64,000 nt of DNA, taken from NCBI GenBank assembly GCA_003313425.1, contig NHZP01000059.1, positions 124,001 through 188,000 on the forward strand, read 5' to 3'. A model generated the notes under the pieces. That model was given only the letters and a program-made list of their open reading frames with translations. It was not told where the DNA came from and did not search any database. Both the position numbers and the translations under genes were made by a program. Origin of the DNA: Pseudopyrenochaeta lycopersici. Lineage: Eukaryota; Ascomycota; Dothideomycetes; Pleosporales; Pseudopyrenochaetaceae. Positions 1 through 12,700 of this stretch are shown one piece after another. Each line of letters starts with the position of its first letter. Position 1 is the first letter of the stretch.

Positions 1-3000
1 GAGTCGGACTCTGATTTAGTTCGCCAGAACCATGCTTATCAACCAGCAACTATAATATGAGTTCGATGGAAGTGTAATGCCGAGAGCAGAATGACTCACC
101 GAGCCTAGCAGATACGAGTGACGACGTGTGGTAGGAAGAGGTTATCCCGCCATTGTGTTACATTCCCAGTCGAGTTATCTGTTTGGTGCGGCTGCAAACT
201 GTTAAGAAGCGCATCTAGTCCCACCCCTCTGATGACAAGGCTGAAAGGCCTCCATTTCTGTCCCCGTGTTTTGGCCCAACCTTCGGCGTGCGGATCGAAA
301 ATTTAGTGGCACATGGCAAGGGCAGCATCAAACTATACATTCGGAAATAGCGCATCAGCCACCTGCATCGGGGCGTGGAAATCACACTCCTAGTTGTACA
401 AAGCGTATGACACATATAGCTCGTCAATCGTTGATGCTGCCCCGCTATCGGCTGCTGGCTCTCTGCCTGAAGGTCCAAAGGCATTTTTTAGCAACTCTCT
501 GTCGCCCTCTTCTACGCGTAAACACCAGAGAAAGTGTTTCTGACGTATTGGTCTTGCTCAAGAGCTAGTGCGAAACGTGTGGTAGAAGGGGGCATCTCCT
601 CCATCTCCGTGGATGTTTAATGGTGATCGGGCATCTTGAGCATATTGGGCGTATTGAAGTTTCTTCACCTGACTGAAACCTCTAACGCTGAGCTCCAATG
701 TATTTCGCTAAAAACAGCACATAGTTAGGGACCTTGTCCATCCTCTCTCAGTGAAGTAAAAGCTTGTGGGTTCAAGTCCATTCTTACGACGGCGGTGTCT
801 GTTCCAAAGGTGCTGCATAGGTCTGAGAGCCTTGGAACTCATGCGGTCGGCGCTTTGCCCATGAATCGAGCAACGAAGCGGTACTTGTCCACAGCCGGAG
901 CTTTCGCAGTCGTCGCATTTTCCATATCGCAATCGATCGTGGGTTTCTTCTGGGTCCATTTGCCATTGCGGAGTTCACTCCAGCCCAATTTGATTTTATC
1001 CGCGTTTGGACCTGGTCGGGGGAGGCGCAAGATGACGGGGCGTTTCCCAGAGTGCTGTGGATAGCCTTTCCGGCCAAGTCCGCGAAGAATATAAGAAACC
1101 TGTTCTGCCAGACCACTGAGTTCACGTAGCGATCGTCATGCGCTGCAGATTTCACCGTGGCTTCCACTTGGTAGTTCGGGATATCAACAAGACCAGGCTC
1201 CCATGCAGCCCAAATGTTATACACAGAGTTGGATGTCCGGCTGTTTAAGTGATATGGAATTCTTCGGGGTTTGGTGACAATGTAGAGCCTTCTGCGATCA
1301 TTATCATTCTGGAATAGGCCATCCACTCGGAGATTTGCCATCGAGTCAAGACTGTACGAGTACAAATTGACCAATTTCATTGATTCTTGTAGAGCAGAGA
1401 CTTACCGTTTCGCAATGATGGTACAATTTAATTTTTTGGGGCGAGAAGCACTTTGACGTTCACCGTGCGGATTGTTTCATTGGAAAGTGCAACGCAGACG
1501 GCTCTGATGGAGGAGGCTGTTGCCCACGCCATACCTTTCCTCCAAGACCAGCATGCAGCGCTGTAAAAATTGCTGCGCCCTGGATAAGGCTTGCTTGATA
1601 CGCAAAGTCTTCAGGCAGGCGCCCATGTGGAAATCAATGAGAAAGAAATTCAAACCGCGAGTCGGCGTCGTCCGCTCCCGACTGAATCAACTGTTCTTGA
1701 ACTACAAGATACGCAACTATTGCACGACGTGCCTTCATTCTCAGCTGATCGTGCGAGGGCTTAACCGCCTGCTCCCAGTCGTCAAGTGAGCAGTGCCAAC
1801 AATGGACTTACGAATCGCTTCAACCGTGTCGTGAGTTTGGCCATCAGGGTGGCTACTTTGAACAGCAACAAAGCCAACTCCTGCTTTGTCGGCAACCGCC
1901 AGCGTATTCTGGAGCCGTAACAAAGCAGATACATCTCTAAAAGGCGCCAAATTTATAAGAGCGAACGCGATCGGATCGAGTAGTATGAGAAGCATATTAG
2001 TCGTCCAACCAGTGGCCTTGGCTGGCTGGTTGGCGGCCTCACTCGAGGATGTCGTGGGTGTAGCGGTGTATGTCTATCGAAAGAGTTCGAGCAGGGATAT
2101 TTCTCTGGTTCGTGTGACGAACGGAACATGTTGAACTGAAGGAAATGTCTCCTTGCCTCGATCTTCATGCCGTTGAGGTCAAACCCAGCATAGTCTGCTG
2201 AATATGTTTGGACGTAGTTGATGTTGACAGTGGAAAGTTCAGAGCCATTGATCGTGATTCCAGCTCTGACCAGTTGTTCGAACACTCCTCTCGCAGTCTG
2301 TGCCGAGTAGTCAAGGCGCTGCAAGGTATATCGACAATCTCGGTTCGCATATCATTTAGCCAAGTCCAGGTATAGCCTGACCTTGACTGCTCAAAACGTA
2401 CAGCTTGCCAGCAACGAGACGCCGAAACTTTTGTAAACCGTACGTCGTTTGAATCTCCCTGTCTCTCAGCGAAAGGGACTGCCACATTGCAGATCAGGAT
2501 GGCATTGGTTTTGCTGACGCCGTAGCCCACAAAGCTGTAAGAGGCACAGGTCAGAGGAATCAGGTAATCTAGTCCAAGAGCCGGCAGTTTGCAGTGATCG
2601 ATTTGCCCTTGCACTTCTTATAACATTGTCAACGTAACTAATTGATCTGGGAGATGTTCTTGAAGGTACCCCTGGAAGTGCCCAAGGAAGAATGCACGAT
2701 TATTTGGCGCAGTGTTGGGTTTTGGTTGATCACATGTTAGCTTGTCGTCTGCAAGAACCACATCACCAGAGACGAGTTTAGACATTGTAACTTCCAGGAC
2801 AGAAAATACGACAGCTAGGATGTTCTTGAAGAATGAAATAGCCGTCTTTTTGGCACGGTCAAGCGCGGCCGGTAAGTCCAGACTCGCTCGCATGTGGGAG
2901 CCGACCGTGTCGACGGGATGAAAGTAGTTGAGCTATCTATTCAGAGCATCCTGAATCTTGACGTTGACATTCAGTGGCGCAACGGTGACATATGACGTTC

Positions 3001-4337
3001 GCCCCGCAAGCAGATCGTTTATTTCGATTACTACAGAGGCATCAAACAGCAGCGAATCACAATTTCCACTACAAATCGCGTCCTTCCCTGCATCCTTGAG
3101 GTCGGGGTGAGGCTCATCTATCGCATTCAATCCGTCAAAAAGTGTTTTGGCGGTCTTGGGGGTGTCAAGCTGTGGCGGCCCCATCAGCTTCAGCGCATTA
3201 TCTTCTCCCTTTACGGCACACCCGACCTTCTCAACGCTGAAACCTCGCTCAGTCAATTCGTTTTAGGATGTGGCGAACGCAACAGCCGAGGGGGTATTCC
3301 CAACCGGGCTTTCAAATAGCTGGAAGGTTTTGAACAGCAATGGAATCTTGATCTTCGGTGTCTGTGAGATGAGAACGCGTCTGTAAATAGTCCAAGTGAT
3401 CTCTAGAGTGATATCTGCAGTCAAATGGCTGGCATCTGTCAATACTTTCGTGAGATTCTGCCGTTTGAGACAAAGGGCGGCGAATATGACTAGATTGGGA
3501 TAAATAACCCTGTGCTTTTCATGAGGTAGGCACCATTGTCGTCAGCCTAAGAAAGACCCGTGAGCACAGGGACTTTTCACCGCTCGCGCTCATAAGGCCC
3601 CATCAGGCGAGTAGTTTGATTATCTCAAGGCCAGTTATGTCGAGTCTCTCAACACTTACCAGCTCGTTCATAAATCCGGGTGTAATCTACGGGATAGTGA
3701 CATCTTCACACACAGGTTTTAGCTTCTGTTCAGCTTCTCCGCAGTAGCAGGATGCTTTGCAGCCGCAACGCTGCCTTTGCTTACCTCTACTCGCCGAGCC
3801 ACGAAAAGCTTCCGTTGGAACTGGTTAAAGTCGACGGCACTACCGGATGAATCAACCCGCTGGATAACTCCATGAGTAGCTAGTACTTATCCTTTATACG
3901 GTCGGCATTGTGGTCGAGAAGGAGCCGGAGAAATCGGTGGCTGAAGCGCAGACTTTGCAGCATCGCGAGAGCGGGGCCACTTGGAAACCAGGAATTTACA
4001 AAGTGTGTTTGGAGGAGCTCAACTAGCTCGACGTATATCATGCCGGACAGTTTCAGGAACTGCTTTTTCACGAACCGCAGCCCGGTCGCTTTGTTCTCGC
4101 CATCGGACAGCATGTCAGTCGTTTTCTTGCATCCCCAGTTCTCCTGAGTTGTCCGACTCCGATGTGCTGTTGATAGGCTTCAGTGGAGATCTTGGCTTTC
4201 CATTTAACCTCAAAGTACTGCTTGGGCCAAAATGATTCCTTTGTGAGAACGATCCTGAATGAGGGCAAGGTATCCAGCCTGGTGAAGTTCCGCGACTTGG
4301 GTAAGACATAAAGAATACTTAACTCGATAAATGCCAC
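1..4337 (-). pseudogene. TcA-type (toxin complex A component) relic, central and C-proximal part
   Basis: Read on the minus strand, consecutive broken frames follow the order of a TcA-like insecticidal toxin subunit (the large pore-forming/receptor-binding component). Seen: a 77-residue piece at 4113-3880 with GMIYVELVELLQTHFVN; pieces at 3256-2933, 2893-2618, 2614-2165 and 2324-1953 (the last with ADYAGFDLNGM); a 198-residue piece at 1380-784 with DIPNYQVEATVK and VVWQNRFLIFFADL; and, at about 410-235, FHAPMQVADALFPN followed at once by TAG, with two more stops close by. Frame changes and in-frame stops (TAG, TAA) separate every piece, so no full-length product can be made. The gene continues beyond base 1. 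It is divergent from the intact TcB/C-like gene. Family assignment is from recalled domain patterns; no search was run. Confidence 0.72.
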
Positions 4338-4560
4338 ATCTACTTCTGGTACAGAAGTACTATCTCTTAGACGATAGAGTATATAATATAGGGTAATATA
4401 GAGTCTGCTCTCTAATAGCTGACTAAAGTAAAATTTAGAAGGCAGACTTTGAAGAGATAGGTAGGACTCAAGATCGATTAAGATTTTTAAATATCTTAAG
4501 CAAAGTACATAAGTACATTAGGTACTATGATAGAATAATAGCTTCCTCTTATTTTAGTAG
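4338..4560. other. AT-rich spacer at the junction of oppositely oriented TcA relic pieces
   Basis: This stretch is visibly richer in A/T than either side (runs such as TATATAATATAGGG and TTTTTAAATATCTT, and a small palindrome around GTACATAAGTACATTAGGTAC). It sits exactly where the relic changes strand. No coding frame or clear terminal repeats are seen; it could be an insertion scar or an inversion breakpoint. Confidence 0.4.
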
Positions 4561-5217
4561 GAGCTGCACGAACTCAACAAGTCCTGCAGCGTACGGCGTG
4601 GGTCTGGTCCAGTATCTTAGGAACAATGACCTAGATCCCACTATTAACAGTGAGGCAGGAAAGCAAAAATTCCCCAATACTGCGTAATGGGCTACGCAGA
4701 CACCGCGCTCCAAAAGCTGCTCCTCCGACAGCCCGATTTGCAGCACATTGAGCTAACATGTGAGAACACCAATACGCTAGTCCCAGATATTAGCCTTGTC
4801 AATGAGGTGATAGAATCGCTCATCGTCGATAGAGAATCCTATGTGAGGAACTGGTCTTTAGAAAGCCAAGTTGAGATTGACCCTTCAACGTTCGGCATGA
4901 GACCAGCAATGAGCTGCTCGCCGAAGCCCAGCGCACCCACCACATACCGCATACTGTCTGCTTCGACAGGCCGTCTACTCTCTCGGCAGCCTTTCATACT
5001 AATCAATGCTCACGAGATACCCCTCAAGATTGATGTTAACGGCTTATGTTTTGGTCGTCATCTCAGATACTACTCTGCGAGAGCTCAGGTCCTCGCCCCC
5101 GTCAGTGGCTGCAAGCCCAGAAATCCGAACAGCCTGGTGCATATTCGTGAGGGCGTAACCATTCTGGAGAGCAATGTTCATGGCATCCTCATGGATCCTC
5201 GGAGGGTTGTCAGAGGC
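4561..5217 (+). pseudogene. Inverted N-terminal segment of the TcA-type relic
   Basis: On the plus strand, opposite to the rest of the relic, the frame starting near 4563 reads SPAAYGVGLVQYLRNND, then meets TAA at about 4684; a second frame continues from 4687 with LTCENTNTLVPDISLVNEVI and stays open to the TAA at 5218-5220. Both pieces match, in the right order, the cysteine/SPAAY-containing N-terminal part of TcA-like proteins. One frameshift and stop separate them. In an intact gene this part would precede the piece found on the minus strand at 4113-3880, so this block appears flipped in place. It cannot be a functional gene on its own. Confidence 0.7.
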
Positions 5218-5220
5218 TAA

Positions 5221-6300
5221 ACACTATCGAAAAGACTTAAGAACCTTTTCTGCGGCATCACCGCCACCTGGGCGGCACTCACCACACCAGAATTCAATAA
5301 GGCCGTGAGTGTTTCGGGCTTGGAGGTGAACACCAACGCGCGCTGCAAAGTCTGAAGGCTCTGCGCAACCTTTGCGGCCACAGCTGCATCTACCTGGTGA
5401 GTATCTCAGAGCTGGGCAACTGCACCTTTTATCGAAGTTCGACGTATGTCAAACTCTGACTTGTCTTCAAAGCATGAGGTGGCCCAATTTCTCACATCGT
5501 CCAAGAGCTCAATCTAAGTTAGCCAGCACTGGTGTCTCTGCCCTGTAGATCTAGTATCATCCGCCGTAGGACATGACTGGGCTCCGCTTGGAAGCTGGCC
5601 GTGGAAATGTTGGAGATCTTGTCTCCGCTCGGTTGACTCGCCATCTGAAGCAGCCACTGAGGTAGACATGGCCAGAAGCGCCACAAAACGCACTCTGAGA
5701 GCGAGTGCCTTCCTAAGGAGCTGACTTGGTGCTGGGATCTCGATACGATAGTTGTGGGCAACGGCGCAAAGGGTAATGGAAAAGTCGTCGTCTGGAATGA
5801 CCTTTCGCAACAGCTGCTCGTTGCCCGTTGTCATGTCGGCTAGCTTTGTTCGCCAGCCTGACGCGCGAAAGGATATCGTGAAAAGGATGGGGCAAGTTCC
5901 ATTGGCGTCGGACAAAACATGGTCAGCGAGCTCATTGACGCGATCGCTGTAGCCTCAGACGGATCTCTAGGTGATTGGGCGTCTTAAATCTGGTCTTCTT
6001 CTTTCTCGTTGTCGGGCAATGTGTGGAATGCTGTAATGCGTTTTTGACTGACGATTTACATGGTGAATGCGCATCTAGGCCACGTCTGACTATATTAATG
6101 GATATTGAAGCGCTGAAAGGAATGTCGGAATAGGATAGATGCCCGATTCCCACCTCTTTGAAACTTGGTTCTTGCGCAGAGGGAAGGTTCCTGGCCGCGA
6201 GGTCTGGGCAAAGGTGGGGTACCTTTCAGACGCATCCTCATTCTCGCAGCCTGCATGGCGGCCCCCAATCAGCTGGATCGAGCTCTGCACCAATTACCCA
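5221..6300 (-). pseudogene. Probable extreme N-terminal remnant of the TcA-type gene
   Basis: Several minus-strand frames (5915-5514, 133 codons; 6153-5932; 6293-6090) lie where the beginning of the TcA-type gene would be expected if its transcription started near 6.3 kb, facing away from the TcB/C-like gene. I do not recognise clear family motifs in them; the assignment rests on position and spacing only. No start codon can be chosen. It may simply be decayed sequence. Confidence 0.28.
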
Positions 6301-6700
6301 GCTTTCATTGAGCCTTGTCCGAAACATTTCAGTTCACAACTTTGATCAGTTGATCCATGCAAGCACCCTAATTAGGACTAATCGGCGAGCTGAACAGACA
6401 CTGCTAGGGAGAATACGGAAGTCGAGTTGTTAATTTCTTAGCCGCAGCTGTGCCAAATACGAGACGTGCATTGACCACAGCAATGATCCTTGTCCCAAAA
6501 GTTCAGCTATTGATAGTCTTCTTAGACACAAGTGTTACACAATTAGGCGACGATATACAACATACTGGGAACCACAGTAGACGGAGATCTTCAACTTCTC
6601 CATCAGCACGCCCTATTTGATCCCACCGCTTCTACGGGGGCAGCCTAGAGGACATGTACAAAAATAACCTTCAACTTTAAAAATTCACATCTGGGTCGAC
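6301..6700 (+). promoter_or_regulatory. Intergenic promoter region between the divergent TcA relic and TcB/C-like gene
   Basis: No coding signal is seen in these 400 bases. Just before the start codon of the TcB/C-like gene are pyrimidine-rich CTTCAACTTCTCCATC and an A/T-rich stretch ACTTTAAAAATTCAC at about 6671-6685, typical of ascomycete core promoters. There is no ribosome-binding-type sequence, so expression would be eukaryotic. The exact transcription start is not visible. Confidence 0.35.
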
Positions 6701-9700
6701 ATGTCTTCACAAGCAACGAAGAAATCCAGCGTGCCGGACGGAGGGGGTCGGGCTGCCGCGCCGGCGCCGGGAGATCAGCAGAGCGAGATTCAGGGACAGC
6801 AGGAGGCTCCGCAGTCGCATCGCCCCTCCCACAATCCTCTCCCCGCAGTGAGCCTGCCTAAGGGAGGTGGTGCCATCCAGTCCATTGGCGAGAAGTTCAA
6901 TATCAATGCCGCAACGGGGACAGCAAGCCTGAGCGTGCCAATCAAGTTGACTCCATCTCGAGGCGCTTCTCAGCCGGCAATCGGGCTCTCCTATAGCTCT
7001 GGTAGGGGAAATGGACCTTTCGGTCTTGGCTGGGGTGTCTCAACGTCAAGTATATCGCGAAAGACGGATAAAGGCATTCCGCGATACTTTGATGGCTCAG
7101 GAGACGAGCCTGACTCGGACGTCTTCATCTTCGAAGGGGAAGATCTTGTGCCCCTATGGAAAAGAGCTGCAGATGGCTCCGTCATCCAGAATCCTGGGGG
7201 AAGGCCTAGTGTGCAGGACGAGCAGAGGAACGGATTTCGAGTGCGTTCGTACGGTCATCGCATTGAAGGCAGCTTTGAGAGAAATGAGAGATGGACTAAC
7301 CTTGCAGACCCTGGAGATATACATTGGCGTCAGATTTCGCGAGACAACGTCACCAGCATTTTTGGCCGAGATGACAATTCCCGGGTGTACCAACAGACCA
7401 GGAATGATCCAGAAAAGCGCATATTCACGTGGCTGTTGTCAGAGACGTACACAACAGACGGAGAAGCAGTGCGGTTCGACTACAAAGCGGAAGACGGGCT
7501 CGGCATACCCGTTGAGAAAGTTTCTGAGCAGAACCGCCCTGCTGAAGCGAAGACGGCAGCAAGATACCTCAAGGCGATTAAGTATGGAAATCGCTTCCCG
7601 AACCGAGACCTGCAATCCTGGTCGCCCTTCTCTTCCTTTTCGTTGCCCGATAACCAGTGGATGTTCTCCATGGTGTTCGACTATGGTGAGCATGATCAAT
7701 TGGTACCCTCAACTTCAGCCGTCAAGACATGGCCGTGTCGGCAAGATCCATTTTCATCCTATCGCTCTGGCTTTGAGATCCGCACCTACCGACTCTGCAG
7801 GCGAATGTTAATGTTTCACCACTTCCCCTCCGAGCTAGGCCGCGCCGATTACTTGGTCAGATCGACAGAGCTTAGCTATGCAGAGAACTCTGTCGCGTCA
7901 TATTTAACCCAGGTCCAGGCATGGGGCCATGTCTGGGACGAGTCTCAGTCGCGGTACGTAAGCTCGGAGTTGCCACCGCTTGAGTTCTCCTACTCCGAGT
8001 TTCCGTCGCGCGAGACCTTGATGGACATTGAGGCTTTGAGCCTCGACTCAGATGATCTCGAGAATATTCCAGCTGGCATTGACGGACAGTCGTACCAGTT
8101 CATTGACTTATACGGCGAGGGCTCGCAGGGAGTGCTTATCGATCAGCGGCCGGCGTGGTTTTACAAGTCAAACCTGAGCGCAAACAACTTCAACGAAAAT
8201 TCTGGTACCACCGGAATGGTTGCGAAGTTTGGGGACACTGTCCTCGTCGACCCAAGACCAATTGATGATCTAAAGAAAGGAGAGTCCATGTTCATGGATG
8301 TGTCGGGTAATGGCCAAATGGACCTCGTCATCATGACTCCTGGGTTGGCGGGATTCTACCAGCTGAATGAAGAAGGCGATGGATGGGAGGATTATCGAAT
8401 GTTTGACTCTTTCCCAAATCTGGACCTGAATGACCCAAACCAGAAGGTGATTGATCTCACAGGAGATGGCCTGGGCGACATTTTGGTTACTGAGGACGGC
8501 GTTTTCACCTTCTATCCCTCGCTTGGCGAAGCTGGTTACGGCGAGTCTGAAAGCGTAGCAAAGACACTTGACGAGGTCACTGGTCCACGGCTGGTTTTCG
8601 CTGATCCAGAGCAGTCAATCCACCTCGCAGACATGTCGGGTGACGGACTTACGGATATCGTGAGGATTCGAAATGGCGACATTGTTTACTGGCCCAACCT
8701 GGGCTATGGCAAGTTTGGAGGCCGCGTCACCATGGATAACGTACCATGGTTCTGCGCGCAAGAGATGTTCCAAGGAAGCCTCGTTCTCCTGGCTGACATT
8801 GATGGATCTGGCACACACGACATTATCTTTCTGAGTCATGAAGGGGTGGACATTTACTTGAATGAATCTGGCAACGGCTTCGCTGATCGAATTAGGCTGA
8901 CCTGCCTTCCACAGTATGACAGTCTCTCGCATGTCGCCGCCATTGACCTGCTGGGTCGCGGTACAGCATGTCTTGTATGGTCCACGAGCTCTCCGGTTGC
9001 AGCTGCGCAAATGAATTACGTCGATCTAATGGAAGGCACAAAGCCGCATCTTCTCACTGGAATTCGTAATAACCTCGGGGCTGAGACGCGATTAGAGTAT
9101 GCGTCTTCCAACAAGTTCTATCTGGATGACAAGCAAAACGGCCACCCGTGGATCACCCGCCTCAACTTTCCTGTCCACTGTGTTGAGAGAGTTCAGACTT
9201 TTGACCACATCAGCCAGTGTCGTTTCGAAAGTCGCTATGCCTATCACCACGGATTCTTTGATGGGTACGAGCGCGAGTTCCGAGGCTTTGGGATGGTCGA
9301 GCAGTGGGACTCAGAAGAGTTTAAAACTACAACTGGGACTTTAAGCTTTGGCGAGAATGCGGTGAATGTTGATTCTCAATGGCGCGTGCCTCCGGTTCTT
9401 ACGAGAACATGGTTCCATACCGGAGCCTTTGTTCGGAGTGACACAATCAGTCGGGCTTACGCCCACGAATACTACGGTGCTGCGACAGCGGGAAGCAACC
9501 TTGAGGCTTTCTGGGCTGAGCTCTTGCCAGACACTGTGCTTCCTCCAGGTTTGACCGCGCCAGAAACCCGAGAGGCGTGTCGCACCCTCAAGGGTCATGA
9601 ACTGCGAAAGGAAATTTATTCCTTGGACAAGAGTGACCTTGCTGGCATTCCATATGCGATAACAGAGAGCAATTATGCCCTGAACCCAGTACAGCGACAA

Positions 9701-12700
9701 CTGGATGACCATGATCACTCCATCTTTTCTGTTCACCCTCGTGAGACTATCACTTACCACCTAGAGCGCAATCCGAAGGACCCGCGTGTAGAACATGACT
9801 TGACCCTTCAGATTGACAAGTACGGAAACCCCCTAAAGACGCTGAAAATCGCGTATGGTCGCGTCCCAGGGCAAAGTGAGCTCTCCGTGCCAGATCGAAA
9901 GCTGCAAGAGACGACGTATCTTGTGTACGCGGAGTATGACTTGACCAACGCGATCGTGGATCCGGATGACTTCCTCTTGCCACAACTGTACGAGTCACGC
10001 TCGTATCAGCTATACGGCTTTGATCTCCCCAGCGACCAGCAGAAGTTTAAATTTGAGACCTTTGTCGAAAACGACTACTCTGTTCTCAATAACTTGCTCG
10101 AGGTTCCCTACGAAGTGCAGACTGGCATCCAAGGCAAACGGAAGCGATTGATAAGCCGCAGTCGAGAGATCTATCGCAGCAATGACTTCTCTCGTCTCCT
10201 CCCTCTTGGGAAGGTCGAGTCCCATGTGATAGGCGGCCAAACCTTTAAACTCGCCTTTAGCCCCGGCCTTCTTACCAGCACTTATCGTCGGCAACAATCA
10301 GACGGCTCATGGGAGAACCTAATCCCGAATCCCACTGAAACTATGTCAGGCTCGATAGATAACCAAGCATTTTACAGAGATCTTGACGGGGACGGTTACT
10401 GGTGGGTGCCATCAGGTCGGACGTATTTCCACCCAGATCCGGCTGCAACACCTCAGCAGGAGCTTGAGCTGGCCCGAAAGCATTTCTTCAGTCCCCGCAG
10501 GTACACTAATCCGGCTGGTAGCAGTAATATCGTCGACCTGGATGCCTATGATCTCCTCCCGATTAGAACAGTTGATGCGCTCGACAATGAGAGCCACATT
10601 GAAAATGATTATCGGGTATCTGCGCCGTTCTTGATCACTGATGCCAATGGTAACCGCTCTCAATGCGCATTTGATGAATTTGCAAACGTAGTTGGAACAG
10701 CGTCCATGGGAAAGACTTCGGAGTCGCTAGGTGACTCGCTCCAAGGCTTCCGGGCTACTATCACTAGGGAAGAAATTGATCGGTTCTTCGAAGACCCCAA
10801 AGGCGATTTCACAACCTCACTGCTCGCGAACGCTACCTCAAGGGTGATATACCACCCGTGTCGGTACTGGCTGAGGAGCGAGGCGGGTGAAAAGCGGCCT
10901 TCTTTCACTGCTACTATTGTAAGAGAGAATCACGCCTCAAATCCTGCCGCTGGCCCATTGAAGACCCAAGTCTCGTTCTCCTACTCGGATGGCTTCAATC
11001 GAGAGATCCAGAAAAAGGGCCAAGCAGAACCGGATCCTACGCTTCCCGTTGGAACGGGTGCGCAGCTCCGCTGGGTTGGGTCTGGCTGGCAGGTTTTCAA
11101 TAACAAGGGGAAGACGGTGAAGAATTTTGAGCCGTTCTTTGACACCACGCACGACTTCAAATTTGACTACAAGGTTGGTGTGAGCTCCACCTTGCTCTAC
11201 GACCCAATGTCCCGCGTTGTTGCGACGATGAACCCAAATCACACATGGGGCAAAGTGGTCTTCACACCTTGGAAACAGATTACGTTCGACGCCAACGACA
11301 CTGTTAGAATTAGTGATCCGTCTGCCGACCCAGACATTGGGCAGATGTTACGGCTTCTTCCACAAACTGAGTATTTACCAACATGGTATGACGCTCGCAA
11401 GGATGGCCAAAAAGGTCCCGAGGAGCGCGATGCTGCAATCAAGGCGTTGGCACTCGCGGATACTCCGACCGAGGTCCACCTCGACAGCTTAGGCCGAACG
11501 TTTCTTTCGATCAAGAACAATGGAAGCAGTGGGTTGTATCACACAAGGACTGAACAAGACATCCAAGGCAACGTTGTCTCCATCACAGACGCCCAAGATC
11601 GTCTCGTACAGCGCAGTCGAGTCGACATATTGGGAGGACAGACGTACGTTTCGTCCATGGAAGCCGGGGAGAGGTGGGTCCTCTCGAATGGCATGGGGAA
11701 AGAGTTGTTGCGGTGGGACAGCCGTGGTCAAAAGTCCAGAAAGGTCTATGACAAGTTGCACCGACCCGTCTCTACGTACCTGACTACCCCGGGTGTAACA
11801 GAAGTGATGACTGACAAGCTCGTCTACGGCGAGACTTTTCCGAATGCCGCTTCGCACAACCAACGCGGGAATATTGTCCATCTGTTCGACCAAGCTGGTA
11901 TGGTAGTCAATGCAGAATTCGACTTCAAAGGCAACATCACGCAGATTCGCCGTCAACTTTCTCAAGAGTACAAATCTCTCCTTGATTGGTCGACTAGCGT
12001 TGCTCTTGAGGACACGATCTACACATCGGAGACAAAGTACGACGCGATGAATAGACAGACTGAAGTGAGGGGTCCAGATCTCAGCGTCTCCAGGTACGAA
12101 TATAACGAAGCCAGTTTCTTGAATCGGGTCACGGTCAATGTGAAAGAAACAAAAGAGAATGGGCAGCTGGTCTGGCAGCCTATCGTCAACCGCATCGCGT
12201 ATGACGCTAAAGGACAGCGCACAGAAATCGAATATGGGAATCAAGTCACGACGACGTACACATACGAAGCCGAAACCTTTAGTCTCATCAATATCCGGAC
12301 AAAGCGTGGTGTTGAATCATTACAGAATCTGTTCTACTACTACGACCCAATGAGAAACATTACTCGCGTCAGGGATGATGCACAGCAGACCATCTACTTC
12401 CGAAATCAGCGAGTGGACCCATTCACAGACTACACCTACGACGCCTGCTATCGCCTCATCAAGGCCACAGGACGGGAACACCTGGGACAGGCGCCTAACT
12501 CGCCAAACGGCCCGATACTACCTTCACCCGACAATTCAGGCCAGGTGCGGTTGGATCAGCCGGGGGATGGCAATGCAATGGGCAGGTACTTTGAAACGTA
12601 CACATACGACAGTACTGACAACCTGCTTTCTTTGAAGCACGCAGGCACGGACCCTGCTCATCCTGGCTGGACAAGACGGTACGAGTACAAGTTCCCTAGC

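Noticed and set aside
769..779. GGTTCAAGTCC, like a tRNA B box.
   Set aside because: No A box, anticodon arm or acceptor pairing can be drawn around it, and it lies inside the TcA relic.
784..1380. A 198-codon minus frame as a stand-alone gene.
   Set aside because: It is one fragment of the larger TcA-type relic, with matching pieces before and after it in other frames.
11489..12244. A 251-codon frame antisense to the RHS gene (and other antisense frames over 6.7-14.6 kb).
   Set aside because: Shadow of the long G/C-rich sense frame; no motif on its own.
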